A DNA stretch of 41,137 nucleotides from Mucilaginibacter sp. (GCA_028287895.1 JAQBOV010000097.1:1-41137); one strand, 5' to 3'; counted from the first letter of the stretch, positions 15,751 to 25,304 are shown. Program-made: numbers and translations. Notes: generated from the letters alone by a model not told the origin.

Positions 15751-16551
15751 ATGAAATCACTTAAAGATCAGATTATATGGATAACGGGTGCATCTTCGGG
15801 TATTGGCAAAGCGCTGGCCTGCGAGATGTCGGCCCAAGGCGCTAAACTTATCCTGTCAAGCCGACGGATAGATGAATTAGAACGGGTGAAGAATAACTGC
15901 GCCCATCCTGACAATATATTTATCCTCCCGCTCGACCTGACCGACAGCACCAATCTTGAAGCAAAAGTAGTAGCCGCCATAGCATTATTCGGACATATCG
16001 ACATTATGGTGCATAATGGGGGTATTTCACAACGTGCGCTTGTTGCAGAGACCGAAATTGCTGTTCATCGACAAGTGATGGAGCTTAATTATTTCAGTTA
16101 TATCATATTAACCAAAGCTCTTTTGCCGCATTTTATCGAGCGACGCTCAGGCTATTTTGTGGTAACCAGCAGCGTAATGGGCAAAATAGGAACGCCATTG
16201 CGTGCGGCTTACGCGGCTGCCAAACATGCCTTGCACGGCTATTTCGATTGTCTTCGCGCCGAAGTAGACAGGTACGGCATTAAAATAACCATACTTGTAC
16301 CAGGCTATATCCAGACGCCGATATCTGTAATATCTGGCGACGGAAATTTTCTCAGCAGTAAATCAGAACAGATCAGTGGCGGGTTGTCAGCAAATAAAGC
16401 TGCCGTGCAAATAATTAAAGCTATCAAAAATGAAGCGTACGAGCCTTACATCGGCAGATTTATAGGTGAAGAAAGGCTGGCGCTTTTTGTTAAACGTTTT
16501 CTTCCGATACTGTTTGCCAAGTTGATTCCACGTTTGGGAACACCGAAATAG
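15751..16551 (+). CDS. SDR family oxidoreductase (DHRS7-like)
   Basis: A 266-residue classical short-chain dehydrogenase/reductase. The Rossmann motif TGASSGIG is at 12-19, HNGG at 88-91, the catalytic serine pair at 140-141 and the Tyr154-x3-Lys158 dyad in YAAAKHA. The basic SSRR at 36-39 after strand 2 favours NADP(H). The frame opens 40 codons earlier at TTG 15631, but ATG 15751 places the Rossmann fold at the normal distance from the N-terminus. The substrate is unknown. Confidence 0.92.
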   Translation: MKSLKDQIIWITGASSGIGKALACEMSAQGAKLILSSRRIDELERVKNNCAHPDNIFILPLDLTDSTNLEAKVVAAIALFGHIDIMVHNGGISQRALVAETEIAVHRQVMELNYFSYIILTKALLPHFIERRSGYFVVTSSVMGKIGTPLRAAYAAAKHALHGYFDCLRAEVDRYGIKITILVPGYIQTPISVISGDGNFLSSKSEQISGGLSANKAAVQIIKAIKNEAYEPYIGRFIGEERLALFVKRFLPILFAKLIPRLGTPK

Positions 16552-16563
16552 TTATTTCGGTTT
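16542..16563 (+). terminator. hairpin overlapping the SDR stop codon
   Basis: accgaaat/atttcggt forms an 8-bp stem with the stop codon in the loop, followed by TT. A second perfect palindrome, GGATTTCGAAATCC, lies at 16637-16650 just before the lepB stop on the other strand. Together they could end both converging transcripts. Confidence 0.5.
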
Positions 16564-16650
16564 ACTGTACAAGTCACGGTCTTCCAAAAACTTACTTAAA
16601 TGATTTCGATACCCCAGGCAGTCGGAGGTGTGTTCCGGATTTCGAAATCC

Positions 16651-18093
16651 TCAACGTATCCCCGTAAATATTCTGCTCCACCGGATAGAATTTAAGAAGC
16701 TGGCGTTTGAGTCAGTACTCATCCAAATAAATAATGCCTTACCAACAATATGATCTTCGGGAACAAAACCCCAGAAACGCGAATCTTCTGAATTGTGCCG
16801 GTTATCGCCCATCATCCAGTAGTAGTTCTGTTTAAAGGTATAGGTGTTCGTTTTTTTACCATTGATCACAATGTCGTTCCCATCAATTTCCAGTCTATTG
16901 TTTTCATAAACCTGTATGGCGCGCCTGTAAACCGGGAAGGTCGAGCTATCGAGCTTTACCGTCCAGCCTTTTTTAGGGATGATAATAGGCCCGTAATTAT
17001 CGGTGTTCCACCTAAGGTGCGGATCGTGAGGGAATTCTTCGGGATTGAACATGCCTTTTGGCTCAAAATACTCCTTGACCGATTTGATATTTGAATAACC
17101 TTTCAATGTGGCGGCAGATTGCCGGGTCATGAGCATTTCATAACCCGCCGGGCTGATTTGCCGCGCAATAAAGATATGCAGATCAGTTAGGATCTGCGGG
17201 TTGATCGGGGTGCCATCGGTTTGCACGACAAACGAGGGCTGGCTCTGCGGCGGGTTGGGCATGGCCTTGCCGTTAATATATACCTGAGCGTTGCGGATTG
17301 AAAGGGTATCGCCCGGTGTTGCCTGGCAGCGTTTAATATAGTTCTCGCGTTTATCAACCGGCCGGTTAAATGGGGAATCGGCTTCCATCGGATAATTAAA
17401 TACCACCACGTCACCCTTTTTTACATCGCTAAAACCGGGTAAACGGCAATAAGGTAATTTTATAATATCGGAATATGATTTAGTGCCAATCAGCGGCATG
17501 GTATGCTGTGCAAAGGGAAATGCCACAGGGGTCATGGGAATGCGCGGTCCGTAATTTACTTTGCTTACAAACAAATAATCGCCAACTAAAAGCGTGCTTT
17601 CCATCGATCCGCTTGGTATTACGTAGGCTTCAATAAAAAAAGTGCGGATCAGCGTAGCGGCCACAACAGCAAAAATGATCGCCTCAGTCCACTCGCGGGC
17701 CGGGGATTTTTTTAATCCCTTTTGGTATTTTTCCTTGAAATACTCGCTTGCAGAGGGGCCTATATATTTTGTTTCCTGGTCAAAACCCCATTTCGGCAGA
17801 TAAATAAACTCAAGCAATATACCCCCGGCTTGTTCCCCGAGGGAGAACTTGCCATACGATTTTAAAAAATCAACCAGGATACCTATTCCAACCAGGATAT
17901 TGATTCCGGGGACAAACATTAACAGGATCCACCAAACGGGACGTCCGCTTAATTTTAGCATGACATACCAATTGTAAACAGGGACGATGGCTTCCCAGCC
18001 CGGCCGGCGGGCTTTTTCAAATAATTTATATAGTCCAATGACTGGCAGTATGACCAGTATGATAAAGGCAATTGCAAATTCAACAATATTCAC
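16651..18093 (-). CDS. lepB: signal peptidase I with N-terminal DUF5684-like membrane domain (copy 1)
   Basis: A 480-residue S26 signal peptidase that cuts signal peptides at the outer face of the inner membrane. Residues ~1-125 form a three-helix DUF5684-like domain (FEKARRPGWEAIVPVYNWYV). The peptidase follows a fourth helix at ~138-152. Catalytic Ser163 is in PSGSMEST and the general-base Lys254 in NYIKRCQATPGD; MGDNRHNSEDSRFWGF is box E. Long inserts between the boxes explain the size and are normal in this phylum. It lies downstream of a close paralogue in the parA-dapB cluster. Confidence 0.94.
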   Translation of the reverse strand: MNIVEFAIAFIILVILPVIGLYKLFEKARRPGWEAIVPVYNWYVMLKLSGRPVWWILLMFVPGINILVGIGILVDFLKSYGKFSLGEQAGGILLEFIYLPKWGFDQETKYIGPSASEYFKEKYQKGLKKSPAREWTEAIIFAVVAATLIRTFFIEAYVIPSGSMESTLLVGDYLFVSKVNYGPRIPMTPVAFPFAQHTMPLIGTKSYSDIIKLPYCRLPGFSDVKKGDVVVFNYPMEADSPFNRPVDKRENYIKRCQATPGDTLSIRNAQVYINGKAMPNPPQSQPSFVVQTDGTPINPQILTDLHIFIARQISPAGYEMLMTRQSAATLKGYSNIKSVKEYFEPKGMFNPEEFPHDPHLRWNTDNYGPIIIPKKGWTVKLDSSTFPVYRRAIQVYENNRLEIDGNDIVINGKKTNTYTFKQNYYWMMGDNRHNSEDSRFWGFVPEDHIVGKALFIWMSTDSNASFLNSIRWSRIFTGIR

Positions 18094-18271
18094 AATAATA
18101 ATTTTAAGCTGATGGTAAATGTTAAGGCTAAAATAAAGCCTTTATATCCAGAAAAAAGAACATTTCCTGTAATTTCTATTCTTTAGAATAAGAATTTGAG
18201 AAGAGAAATCAATGACGCATCGAGATAAGCAAGTCTTATTCGCTCATGTGCATGCTTGTGCAAAATGCTTT

Positions 18272-19741
18272 TTAGTTGACCCCTCTGAACAGTCTGCTCC
18301 AGCGGATCTTGCTCAGGAACGAAGCGTTATCATCCAAACTCATCCAGATAAACAGGGCCTTACCCACAATATGATCTTCGGGAACGAATCCCCAATAACG
18401 GGAGTCTTCAGAGTCATGACGGTTATCGCCCATCATCCAGTAATAATTCATTTTAAAGGTATAGGTATCCGTTTTTTTGCCGTTGATCAAAATATCTTTA
18501 CCCGCTACCTGCACTTTATTATTTTCATAAACCTCAATGGCCCGCTCATATAACGGGAAGGTCAGGCTGTCTAATTTAACGGTCCAGCCTTTTTTAGGGA
18601 TAATAATCGGACCGAAATTATCTACGTTCCATTTATAATCGGGCAGTTTGCTGCTTAGCATAACATGGATGGGGTACTTTAGCGGGAAAACGGGATTATT
18701 AGGGTCAGGTACCGCTCTTTTACTTATATTCGGGTAAATTGACTTTACATTGGAATATCCCTTTAACGCACCGGCAGACTCCCTGGTCATGGTTGAATAG
18801 TCTACGTTACCATAGTCGGATATGTTCAGGTCTTCTTTGATCTGCGGATTAAGAGGCATCCCTGTTGTGGTAAAGGTGTAATCAATCTGCTCTCCCGGTG
18901 GGTTTGCAGCGGCTTTACCATTTACATATACCTGTGCATCCACCACACTCAAGGTATCGCCCGGTGCACCCTGGCAGCGCTTGATATAGTTTTCGCGCTT
19001 ATCAACCGGCCGGTTAAGCGGTGAGTCAGCTTCCATGGGGTAGTTGAAAACGACTACATCACCCTTTTTTACGTTGCTCAATCCCGGCAAACGATAATAG
19101 GGCACTTTGATGCCGTCCCAGTATGCTTTGGTGTTTATTAAAGGCATGGTATGGTGCGCAAACGGAAATGCCACCGGCGTTTCAGGCAATCGTGCGCCGT
19201 AGTTTACCTTGCTTACAAACAGAAAATCGCCCACCAGTAATGATCTTTCCATCGATGGGGTGGGGATGGTATAGGCTTCTATAAAAAATGTGCGTATCAG
19301 CGTGGCGGCAAGTACCGCAAAAATGATCGCCTCGGTCCATTCGCGGGTGGTAGACTTTTTTAACGACTTCTGATATTTCTCTTTAAAGCCGGCACTTGCA
19401 GATGGCCCTAAATATTTGGTTTGTTTATCAAAGCCCCATTTAGGCAGGTAAATGAATGACAATAATATACCTGCAGCTTGCTCGCGTAAAGAAAACTTTC
19501 CGTATGATTTGAGAAAGTCTATGGTGATGCCCATAGCTACTAAAAAGTTAATCCCTGGTAAAAAAAGAAGTAAAACCCACCAGTCTGGCCGGCCGCTTAA
19601 TTTTAGCATGACGTACAAATTGTAAATGGGAATTATTGCTTTCCAACCCGGCTGGCCGGCTTTTTCAAATAATTTCCAGAAGCCAAGGCATGGCAGTATA
19701 ATCAGTATGATAAAGGCAATTGCAAATTCAACTATGTTCAC
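18272..19741 (-). CDS. lepB: signal peptidase I with N-terminal DUF5684-like membrane domain (copy 2)
   Basis: A 489-residue paralogue of the neighbouring enzyme. The membrane domain, Ser163 (TPSMERS), Lys254 (NYIKRCQGAPGD) and box E (MGDNRHDSEDSRYWGF) are all conserved. The two copies start almost identically (MNIVEFAIAFIIL) and diverge mainly in the substrate-side insert at ~270-360, where this copy is about nine residues longer. It begins 30 bases after dapB, so it is probably the ancestral cluster member; that is an inference. Confidence 0.94.
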   Translation of the reverse strand: MNIVEFAIAFIILIILPCLGFWKLFEKAGQPGWKAIIPIYNLYVMLKLSGRPDWWVLLLFLPGINFLVAMGITIDFLKSYGKFSLREQAAGILLSFIYLPKWGFDKQTKYLGPSASAGFKEKYQKSLKKSTTREWTEAIIFAVLAATLIRTFFIEAYTIPTPSMERSLLVGDFLFVSKVNYGARLPETPVAFPFAHHTMPLINTKAYWDGIKVPYYRLPGLSNVKKGDVVVFNYPMEADSPLNRPVDKRENYIKRCQGAPGDTLSVVDAQVYVNGKAAANPPGEQIDYTFTTTGMPLNPQIKEDLNISDYGNVDYSTMTRESAGALKGYSNVKSIYPNISKRAVPDPNNPVFPLKYPIHVMLSSKLPDYKWNVDNFGPIIIPKKGWTVKLDSLTFPLYERAIEVYENNKVQVAGKDILINGKKTDTYTFKMNYYWMMGDNRHDSEDSRYWGFVPEDHIVGKALFIWMSLDDNASFLSKIRWSRLFRGVN

Positions 19742-19771
19742 TATGCTAATTTTTAAATGAAACGCTATTTT

Positions 19772-20524
19772 TTAAATATCAAAATCGAACATTTCTTCAA
19801 CAGAGAAAAATCCTTTTTTGCCATGTACCCATTCGGCGGCGAGTACCGCCCCCAGTGCAAAGCCATTGCGGTTATGGGCGGTATGTTTAAATTCTATGCT
19901 ATCTACCTCCGAATCATAAATTACGGTATGGGTGCCCGGTACGCTGTCGATACGGAAGGATTCTATCAGCAGCTGATCGTTCTTTATGTTTTTATCATCC
20001 GCCTCATGACCATCCGCCGCCAGGGCATTCACCCATTCTTTTTTATTGTTAAGATTTTCAATAATCCCTTGAGCTATCGTAATGGCAGTACCACTCGGTG
20101 CATCCATTTTTTGCGTATGGTGTATTTCTTCTACCTGTACATCGTAATAAGGATAATTGCTCATCAGCTTTGCCAGCTTGCGGTTTATATGAAAGAAGAT
20201 ATTTACGCCCACGCTGAAGTTAGAGGCATACAATAAAGTATGACCCCCCTGCCGGCATTTTTCCTTCACTTCATCCAGGTGCTCATACCAGCCCGTTGTG
20301 CCCACCACCACAGGGACACCAGCATCAAAGCAGTGCCCGATATTGCTTAAAACCGAGCCGGGTGTAGTAAATTCAATAATAGCATCCGCTTTTTGTAAGT
20401 TTTCACGGGTAAGCTCGTGCTGGTTATGGTGATCAATTTTTAATACAATAGTGTGTTTACGGTCGGTGGCAATCTTTTCGATGATCTTGCCCATTTTACC
20501 ATAACCTAATAATGCAATGTTCAT
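19772..20524 (-). CDS. dapB: 4-hydroxy-tetrahydrodipicolinate reductase
   Basis: A 250-residue enzyme that reduces 4-hydroxy-tetrahydrodipicolinate with NAD(P)H on the way to diaminopimelate and lysine. It has the Rossmann start MNIALLGYGKMG, EFTTPGSV (51-58), VVGTTGWY, and the active-site segment H135-H136-TQK-MDAPSGTA with K139. It sits between DUF5683 (19-base gap) and lepB (30-base gap) in a tight minus-strand cluster. Confidence 0.96.
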   Translation of the reverse strand: MNIALLGYGKMGKIIEKIATDRKHTIVLKIDHHNQHELTRENLQKADAIIEFTTPGSVLSNIGHCFDAGVPVVVGTTGWYEHLDEVKEKCRQGGHTLLYASNFSVGVNIFFHINRKLAKLMSNYPYYDVQVEEIHHTQKMDAPSGTAITIAQGIIENLNNKKEWVNALAADGHEADDKNIKNDQLLIESFRIDSVPGTHTVIYDSEVDSIEFKHTAHNRNGFALGAVLAAEWVHGKKGFFSVEEMFDFDI

Positions 20525-20543
20525 TATTTATAACTGGTCGTTT

Positions 20544-21200
20544 TTATTTAAGTGTAAAGGTAATTTTTATAGCCGGAATAAAGGTAGTGCTGCTGTTTAA
20601 AGCATAAACGGGTTGCCCTATTACCCCCGGACTAACTTTAAATGATAAATTATTATCCATGGTATAGCTTCTGATAAACTTAGCATCGATATAGGCATCT
20701 ACCATTTGAATGCCCCAGCCGCCCAAAAAACCTAATATGCCCAAATCCCGGTTTCGCCGATAGTAGTCAGTTGCGCTGAGAATATCTGCATCGGATACCG
20801 CAGCGTATTGTATGTCACGGCCTACCGTTATGCCTCTTTCGCGCAACTTGGCCTCTTTTAAAAGGCTGGAATACCAGCGCTGGTTAATCACGACGATATA
20901 GCCCAATGTGCCAAGCCCACCATAAATTAAGGGCAGTTTCCACCAGCGGCGGTTGTAAAACTGTCCCCATCCCGGGATCATCAGCGAGCGCATCACTGCC
21001 TTGTGCGGATCATGCAAAGTATCCGGATGATAAGCCTTTTCCTTCGTTATTTTAGGTTTAAAGGGTTTAGAGGTAACCGAATCGCGTTTGCGATTTAAGC
21101 TGTCTGTTTTGCTCTTTACGGCAACGGTGTCCGGGTTTTGCGCTTTGGCAGCAAGCACAAGGCCGAATACAAACCCAATAAGGAACAAACATTTATACAT
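20544..21200 (-). CDS. DUF5683 domain-containing protein
   Basis: A 218-residue exported or membrane protein. It has an N-terminal signal sequence (FLIGFVFGLVLAAKAQ), a low-complexity Lys/Asp linker, then VMRSLMIPGWGQFYNRRWWK, the DUF5683 signature, and one or two hydrophobic segments. Function is unknown. The place between parB and dapB is conserved in Bacteroidota as I recall it. Confidence 0.85.
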   Translation of the reverse strand: MYKCLFLIGFVFGLVLAAKAQNPDTVAVKSKTDSLNRKRDSVTSKPFKPKITKEKAYHPDTLHDPHKAVMRSLMIPGWGQFYNRRWWKLPLIYGGLGTLGYIVVINQRWYSSLLKEAKLRERGITVGRDIQYAAVSDADILSATDYYRRNRDLGILGFLGGWGIQMVDAYIDAKFIRSYTMDNNLSFKVSPGVIGQPVYALNSSTTFIPAIKITFTLK

Positions 21201-21342
21201 TGTAAGCTAACTTAAATCAGATAATGTTATTGTACATAATTAGTTATTTTATTTATAACTAAAAATAATTTTTAAGTCGGGCTACGGTTTGATGATTTGG
21301 TTGATTGATGTTAATCAGCGGATAATGCAATATCCGGGCCAT

Positions 21343-22245
21343 TTACCAATCCAGCATTTCAAGGATACGGTTAAGATCATCTTCTGACAGAAAGGGGATC
21401 TCAATGGTGCCTTTACCCTGGTTGCTCACTTTAAGTTTAACTTTTGTACTGAATTTTGATGCCAGGTCATCCTGTATTTTTTGCACCTGGAAGGATAAAG
21501 GTTCAGGCTGTTTACCTTCCTTTTTCACCGGCGACCGCTGCAGGTCGCGCACCAATTCTTCTACTTTACGTACGGATAATTCATGCCGGGTGATCTGCTG
21601 ATGAATGTATAGCTGTTTTGTAAGATCGTCAACGCCAATTAACGCACGTGCATGTCCCATGCTGATCTGCCCGTCGCGGATAGAGGCTTGTATGGTGGGC
21701 GGCAGTTTTAATAAACGGAGGTAATTGGTTACCGTCGACCGGTTTTTACTTACACGTTCGCCCAGCTCTTCTTGTTTCAGGTTACACTCATCTATCATCC
21801 GCTGAAAACTTAATGCAACTTCTATCGCATTCAGATTTTCGCGCTGAATGTTTTCTATCAGCGCCATTTCCAGCATTTGCTGGTCATTGGCCGTGCGCAC
21901 ATATGCCGGTATCTGTGTTAATCCCGCCAATTTTGAGGCGCGCAGGCGGCGTTCGCCCGATATGAGCTGGTATTTATGTGCATTTACCCGCCTAACGGTT
22001 ATAGGCTGGATAAGACCCTGCAGTTTAATGGAATCAGATAGTTCTGATAATGCATCATGGTCAAAATCAGTACGCGGCTGGAAAGGATTAACTTCAATTT
22101 CACTGATCCTGATCTCATTGACTGAGCCCATTGAATTTGTTTCAGAGCCCGAAATTATCTCATTTTTATTTGGTAGTACGTTTACAGAATCATTCAAAAG
22201 GGCACTTAATCCTTTACCCAAGGCATTTCTCTTCTCTGCACTCAT
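21343..22245 (-). CDS. parB: chromosome-partitioning protein ParB
   Basis: A 300-residue ParB/Spo0J homologue. The N-terminus KRNALGKGLSALL is the ParA-stimulating peptide. The CTP-binding ParB/sulfiredoxin domain contains NPFQPRTDF and GERRLRASKLAG (GERR at 97-100), followed by the helix-turn-helix region with VSKNRSTVTNYLRLLKLP and a C-terminal dimer domain. It starts 3 bases after the parA stop. No consensus parS (TGTTTCACGTGAAACA-like) was found in the window. Confidence 0.96.
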   Translation of the reverse strand: MSAEKRNALGKGLSALLNDSVNVLPNKNEIISGSETNSMGSVNEIRISEIEVNPFQPRTDFDHDALSELSDSIKLQGLIQPITVRRVNAHKYQLISGERRLRASKLAGLTQIPAYVRTANDQQMLEMALIENIQRENLNAIEVALSFQRMIDECNLKQEELGERVSKNRSTVTNYLRLLKLPPTIQASIRDGQISMGHARALIGVDDLTKQLYIHQQITRHELSVRKVEELVRDLQRSPVKKEGKQPEPLSFQVQKIQDDLASKFSTKVKLKVSNQGKGTIEIPFLSEDDLNRILEMLDW

Positions 22246-22248
22246 TTT

Positions 22249-23052
22249 TTATATCGTTTCTGTTGTTGCTATCGTCTGGTCCTTCAACATGCCGTTTTTG
22301 CGGACAATTTCGCGCGCCAGGTTAAGGTAGTTAATTGCACCTTTACTGCTTGCGTCATGCATAATCACCGACATTCCAAAGCTGGGGGCTTCGCTTAAAC
22401 GTGTATTGCGCTGGATAATTGTTTCAAAAACCATGTCCTCGAAGTGATTTTTCACCTCTTCGACCACCTGGTTTGATAAGCGCAGCCTTACATCGTACAT
22501 CGTTAATAATATGCCTTCGATCTCCAGGGCCGTATTTAAGCGGGTCTGAACTATCTTTATCGTGTTTAAAAGTTTCCCTAACCCTTCCAATGCAAAATAC
22601 TCGCACTGAACAGGAATGATCACCGAATCAGCTGCCGTTAACGCGTTTATAGTGATCAGGCCCAATGACGGAGAACAATCAACGATGATAAAATCATACT
22701 CGTCACGAATGCCGTTCAGGACCGCCTTCATCTTATATTCGCGATCAACCAGGTTGATCATTTCTATCTCGGCGCCCACCAGATCGATATGCGCCGGCAG
22801 CAGGTCGAGGTTGGGCGTCTCTGTTTTTTGAATCGCATCATGCGGATCAATGTCATTAATGATGCACTCGTAAATACTGTTCTTTATAGCACGGGGATCA
22901 AAGCCGATACCTGATGTTGAATTAGCCTGTGGGTCGGCATCAACTAATAATGTTTTATATTCCAAAACCGCCAAACTTGCAGCCAGGTTTATAGATGATG
23001 TAGTTTTTCCTACGCCACCTTTCTGGTTGGCTAAAGCAATAATTTTACTCAT
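22249..23052 (-). CDS. parA: chromosome-partitioning ATPase ParA
   Basis: A 267-residue ParA/Soj/MinD-type ATPase that moves ParB-bound origins on the nucleoid. The deviant Walker A KGGVGKTT is at 11-18, DADPQANST follows at about 39-47 and the Walker B-like region is IIVDCSPSLG. No N-terminal DNA-binding extension, so it is the chromosomal form. It is first in the parA-parB-DUF5683-dapB-lepB-lepB run. Confidence 0.97.
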   Translation of the reverse strand: MSKIIALANQKGGVGKTTSSINLAASLAVLEYKTLLVDADPQANSTSGIGFDPRAIKNSIYECIINDIDPHDAIQKTETPNLDLLPAHIDLVGAEIEMINLVDREYKMKAVLNGIRDEYDFIIVDCSPSLGLITINALTAADSVIIPVQCEYFALEGLGKLLNTIKIVQTRLNTALEIEGILLTMYDVRLRLSNQVVEEVKNHFEDMVFETIIQRNTRLSEAPSFGMSVIMHDASSKGAINYLNLAREIVRKNGMLKDQTIATTETI

Positions 23053-23334
23053 TCTATATTTCCAATTTTTATTACAGGTATAGGTTTTTATACCAACGCA
23101 AAATGAAAGCAGAAATTTCTATTTTCGCAGAGGTATTTCACCGCGCTAAAGATAACATATTTAAACAATTCAGAAATCCACAGCTTAAGGTAACTTACAA
23201 ACAAAAAGCAATTATTGAATTATTGGTTTACTGAATTAATTGAATTGCTAAATGCTTTGTTATTCAAGTCATTAATGTCAAAAATCAAAAATTACCATTC
23301 GATAATTGAATAATTCAGTAAATAAAAAACTATA
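23053..23334. other. divergent intergenic region parA / FMN reductase
   Basis: 282 bases that should hold promoters in both directions. From about 23205 it is built of ttattgaattattg- and gaattgaataattcag-like words, similar to those at 36225-36250. No clean TAnnTTTG/TTTG pair could be assigned. Confidence 0.4.
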
Positions 23335-23856
23335 ATGATCACCATCATATCATCAACCAATCGCCCCGGCAGTTCAACACTTAAACTGGCCCGATATTAC
23401 CAAAATACATTTCACGAAAAGGGAACTGAAGCGGGTTTATTGTCCCTTTCCCAGTTACCTCCAAACCTGATTCAAACCGACTTGTACGGGCAAAGAAGCC
23501 ATGAATTTGAGCCTATCCAGAATATAATGACCAAAACTCAAAAGTTTCTGTTCGTCATACCCGAATATAATGGCAGTTTCCCCGGCGTGCTGAAAGTATT
23601 AATTGATGCCTGCTCTTTCCCGGAGAGTTTTTATGAGAAAAAAGCAGCGTTGGTGGGCCTGTCCTCAGGCAAGTACGGCAATATCAGAGGGGTTGATCAT
23701 TTTACGGGTATCTGTAACTATTTGCACCTGCATGTGCTGCCCCTGAAGATCCACATCCCATCCATACATACCGAACTGGATGCGCAGGGTAACCTTTTTA
23801 AAGAAGATACGCTGCGGTTTACCAGTGAGCAGATCGATAAGTTTATCAGGTTTTGA
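23335..23856 (+). CDS. NADPH-dependent FMN reductase family protein
   Basis: A 173-residue flavodoxin-fold oxidoreductase. SSTNRPGSSTLKLARYY is the phosphate-binding loop for FMN and PEYNGSFPGVLKVLIDA is the family's second signature. The central GLSSGKYGNIRGVDHF segment also fits. It is cytoplasmic and probably reduces FMN, quinones or azo compounds; the actual substrate is not evident. It converges on the VIT1/CCC1 gene. Confidence 0.88.
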   Translation: MITIISSTNRPGSSTLKLARYYQNTFHEKGTEAGLLSLSQLPPNLIQTDLYGQRSHEFEPIQNIMTKTQKFLFVIPEYNGSFPGVLKVLIDACSFPESFYEKKAALVGLSSGKYGNIRGVDHFTGICNYLHLHVLPLKIHIPSIHTELDAQGNLFKEDTLRFTSEQIDKFIRF

Positions 23857-23864
23857 GTTGGTCA

Positions 23865-23977
23865 ACTTGATTGGGTCGAATTGTTGATGATAATTCATCC
23901 TTCGGCGCCCATTGATCACTTTTGATAAGAAAGTTTTCAAACACAATCAGGCATTCAACTACTTGACCCAATCAACT
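23865..23977. repeat. inverted TTGATTGGGTC repeat between convergent genes
   Basis: 23865-23887 and the reverse complement of 23955-23977 agree at 19 of 23 positions, with the core ttgattgggtc exact. The two copies face each other between the stops of two convergent genes and could form a long hairpin. Same word family: 6937, 21293 and 35780. Confidence 0.65.
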
Positions 23978-24672
23978 CAAATCTTCCCCCCATTAATCAG
24001 CTTAGCCATAAAAAATGCCGCGGCAGCGGCTAATGCGCCAATTATCAACACTTTCAGCGCGCCGGAAAACGGTGGCTGCCCGGTAACTTTACTCTTAAAA
24101 TATCCAAATACAAATAAGCATACCATCGTAATGGCACAGGAGTAAAATAGCGCTCTTTGCGAATCGGCAATGAAAAAGTAAGGTGATAAAGGAATAATGC
24201 CGCCAACTATGTAAGACAGGCCGATGGTGATTGCGCTTTGCCTGGCCCTGTTGGCTTCCGGCTTTTCAAGCCCCAGTTCATAACGCATCATAAAATCAAC
24301 CCACTTATCCTTGTCTTTGGCCATTTCTTCGGCTACCTGGAGTTGTAACTGGTTAGACAAACCGAAGTCGGCAAATACTTCCATTACCTCCATTTTCTCC
24401 TGCTCGGGTACCCGTTCTACCTCATCATATTCCCGTTTTAATTCTGATGCATAATGGTCGGATTCTGTCTTCCCCGCCAAAAAACCACCAAGTCCCATGG
24501 CTATTGAACCTGCAACGATCTCGGCGATGCCTGCTGTGACCACGATCCCTGATGAGGTGATGGCGCCGCTTAATCCCGCGGCCAGTGCGAAGGGGACGGT
24601 TAACCCATCCGACATACCAATGACAATGTCTCTTATTGTATCTGAGCTTTTTAAATGATGTTCATGATGCAT
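23977..24672 (-). CDS. VIT1/CCC1 transporter family protein
   Basis: A 231-residue membrane protein of the vacuolar iron transporter-like family. The first helix region is DIVIGMSDGLTVPFALAAGL, a family hallmark, followed by GSIAMGLGGFLAGKTE and a cytoplasmic acidic helix pair (~75-125). Three more helices follow. Family members export Fe2+ or Mn2+. The start MHHEHHLKSSD is His-rich. Confidence 0.9.
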   Translation of the reverse strand: MHHEHHLKSSDTIRDIVIGMSDGLTVPFALAAGLSGAITSSGIVVTAGIAEIVAGSIAMGLGGFLAGKTESDHYASELKREYDEVERVPEQEKMEVMEVFADFGLSNQLQLQVAEEMAKDKDKWVDFMMRYELGLEKPEANRARQSAITIGLSYIVGGIIPLSPYFFIADSQRALFYSCAITMVCLFVFGYFKSKVTGQPPFSGALKVLIIGALAAAAAFFMAKLINGGKI

Positions 24673-24802
24673 CTTATAAAAGTACAGGTATTATTATTAG
24701 GATGATTATCGAAATGTTATTTATGATTAGTCTGAATTAGGTTCATGAATCCGAAAAAATTAATTATATTCATCCTTATTTTTTGACCTTTAACCTTATC
24801 GC

Positions 24803-25304
24803 ATGCGGAAAATTTTTAAAACACTCCTGACAGTAGTTTTACTGCCCGCATTATCTTATGCCCAGAGCAATTACAAACCCGGTTATGTAATTACCTTAAA
24901 AGGCGATACCTTACCCGGATTTATAGACTACCGTGAATGGAACTCGAACCAGTCTTATAGGTGCAGGGGCTTCATTCAATTTATCTTCCTATAATCACAA
25001 TCAATACCAGACAAAATACGATGGGTCATTTCCTGATTATGTGGAAAATAATCCTCCGTCCGGATTGTGGATATCTTTTCCCCTAAGAGCAGGTATAGAA
25101 TTGAATAAGAAAATAGAGGTGAATATTTGCTATATTCCTTCTTCGGCAATATTGCATTCCGGCATATTTTTCAGACAACATTACTTCCTGCCAGGCTGGC
25201 TTAAATTATTTTTTCCGTTAATTACCATTTTATACGGCTTTTTCGGCGTTTTAGTTGGCGAACAGGCAGCCAAAAGATTACAAAATAAACAGATAAGTTT
25301 ATAG
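24803..25304 (+). pseudogene. outer-membrane beta-barrel protein remnant (deletion plus frameshift)
   Basis: Two overlapping frames form one broken gene. The first (24803-24994) encodes a signal peptide (TLLTVVLLPALSYAQ) and YVITLKGDTLPGFIDYREWN, the N-terminus of a Bacteroidota family of roughly 400 residues. The second (24933-25304) resumes at GAGASFNLSSYNHNQYQ and continues with barrel-like strands (LWISFPLRAGIELNKKIEVN). The middle of the protein is gone and the join near 24950-24960 shifts the frame. The last ~45 residues do not look like a barrel end, so more damage is likely. Confidence 0.7.

Noticed and set aside
21200..23334. parS site near parAB
   Set aside because: I looked for TGTTTCACGTGAAACA-like palindromes around parAB and elsewhere and found none that fit; a CACGTG core at 8543 lies in rimO without the flanking arms.
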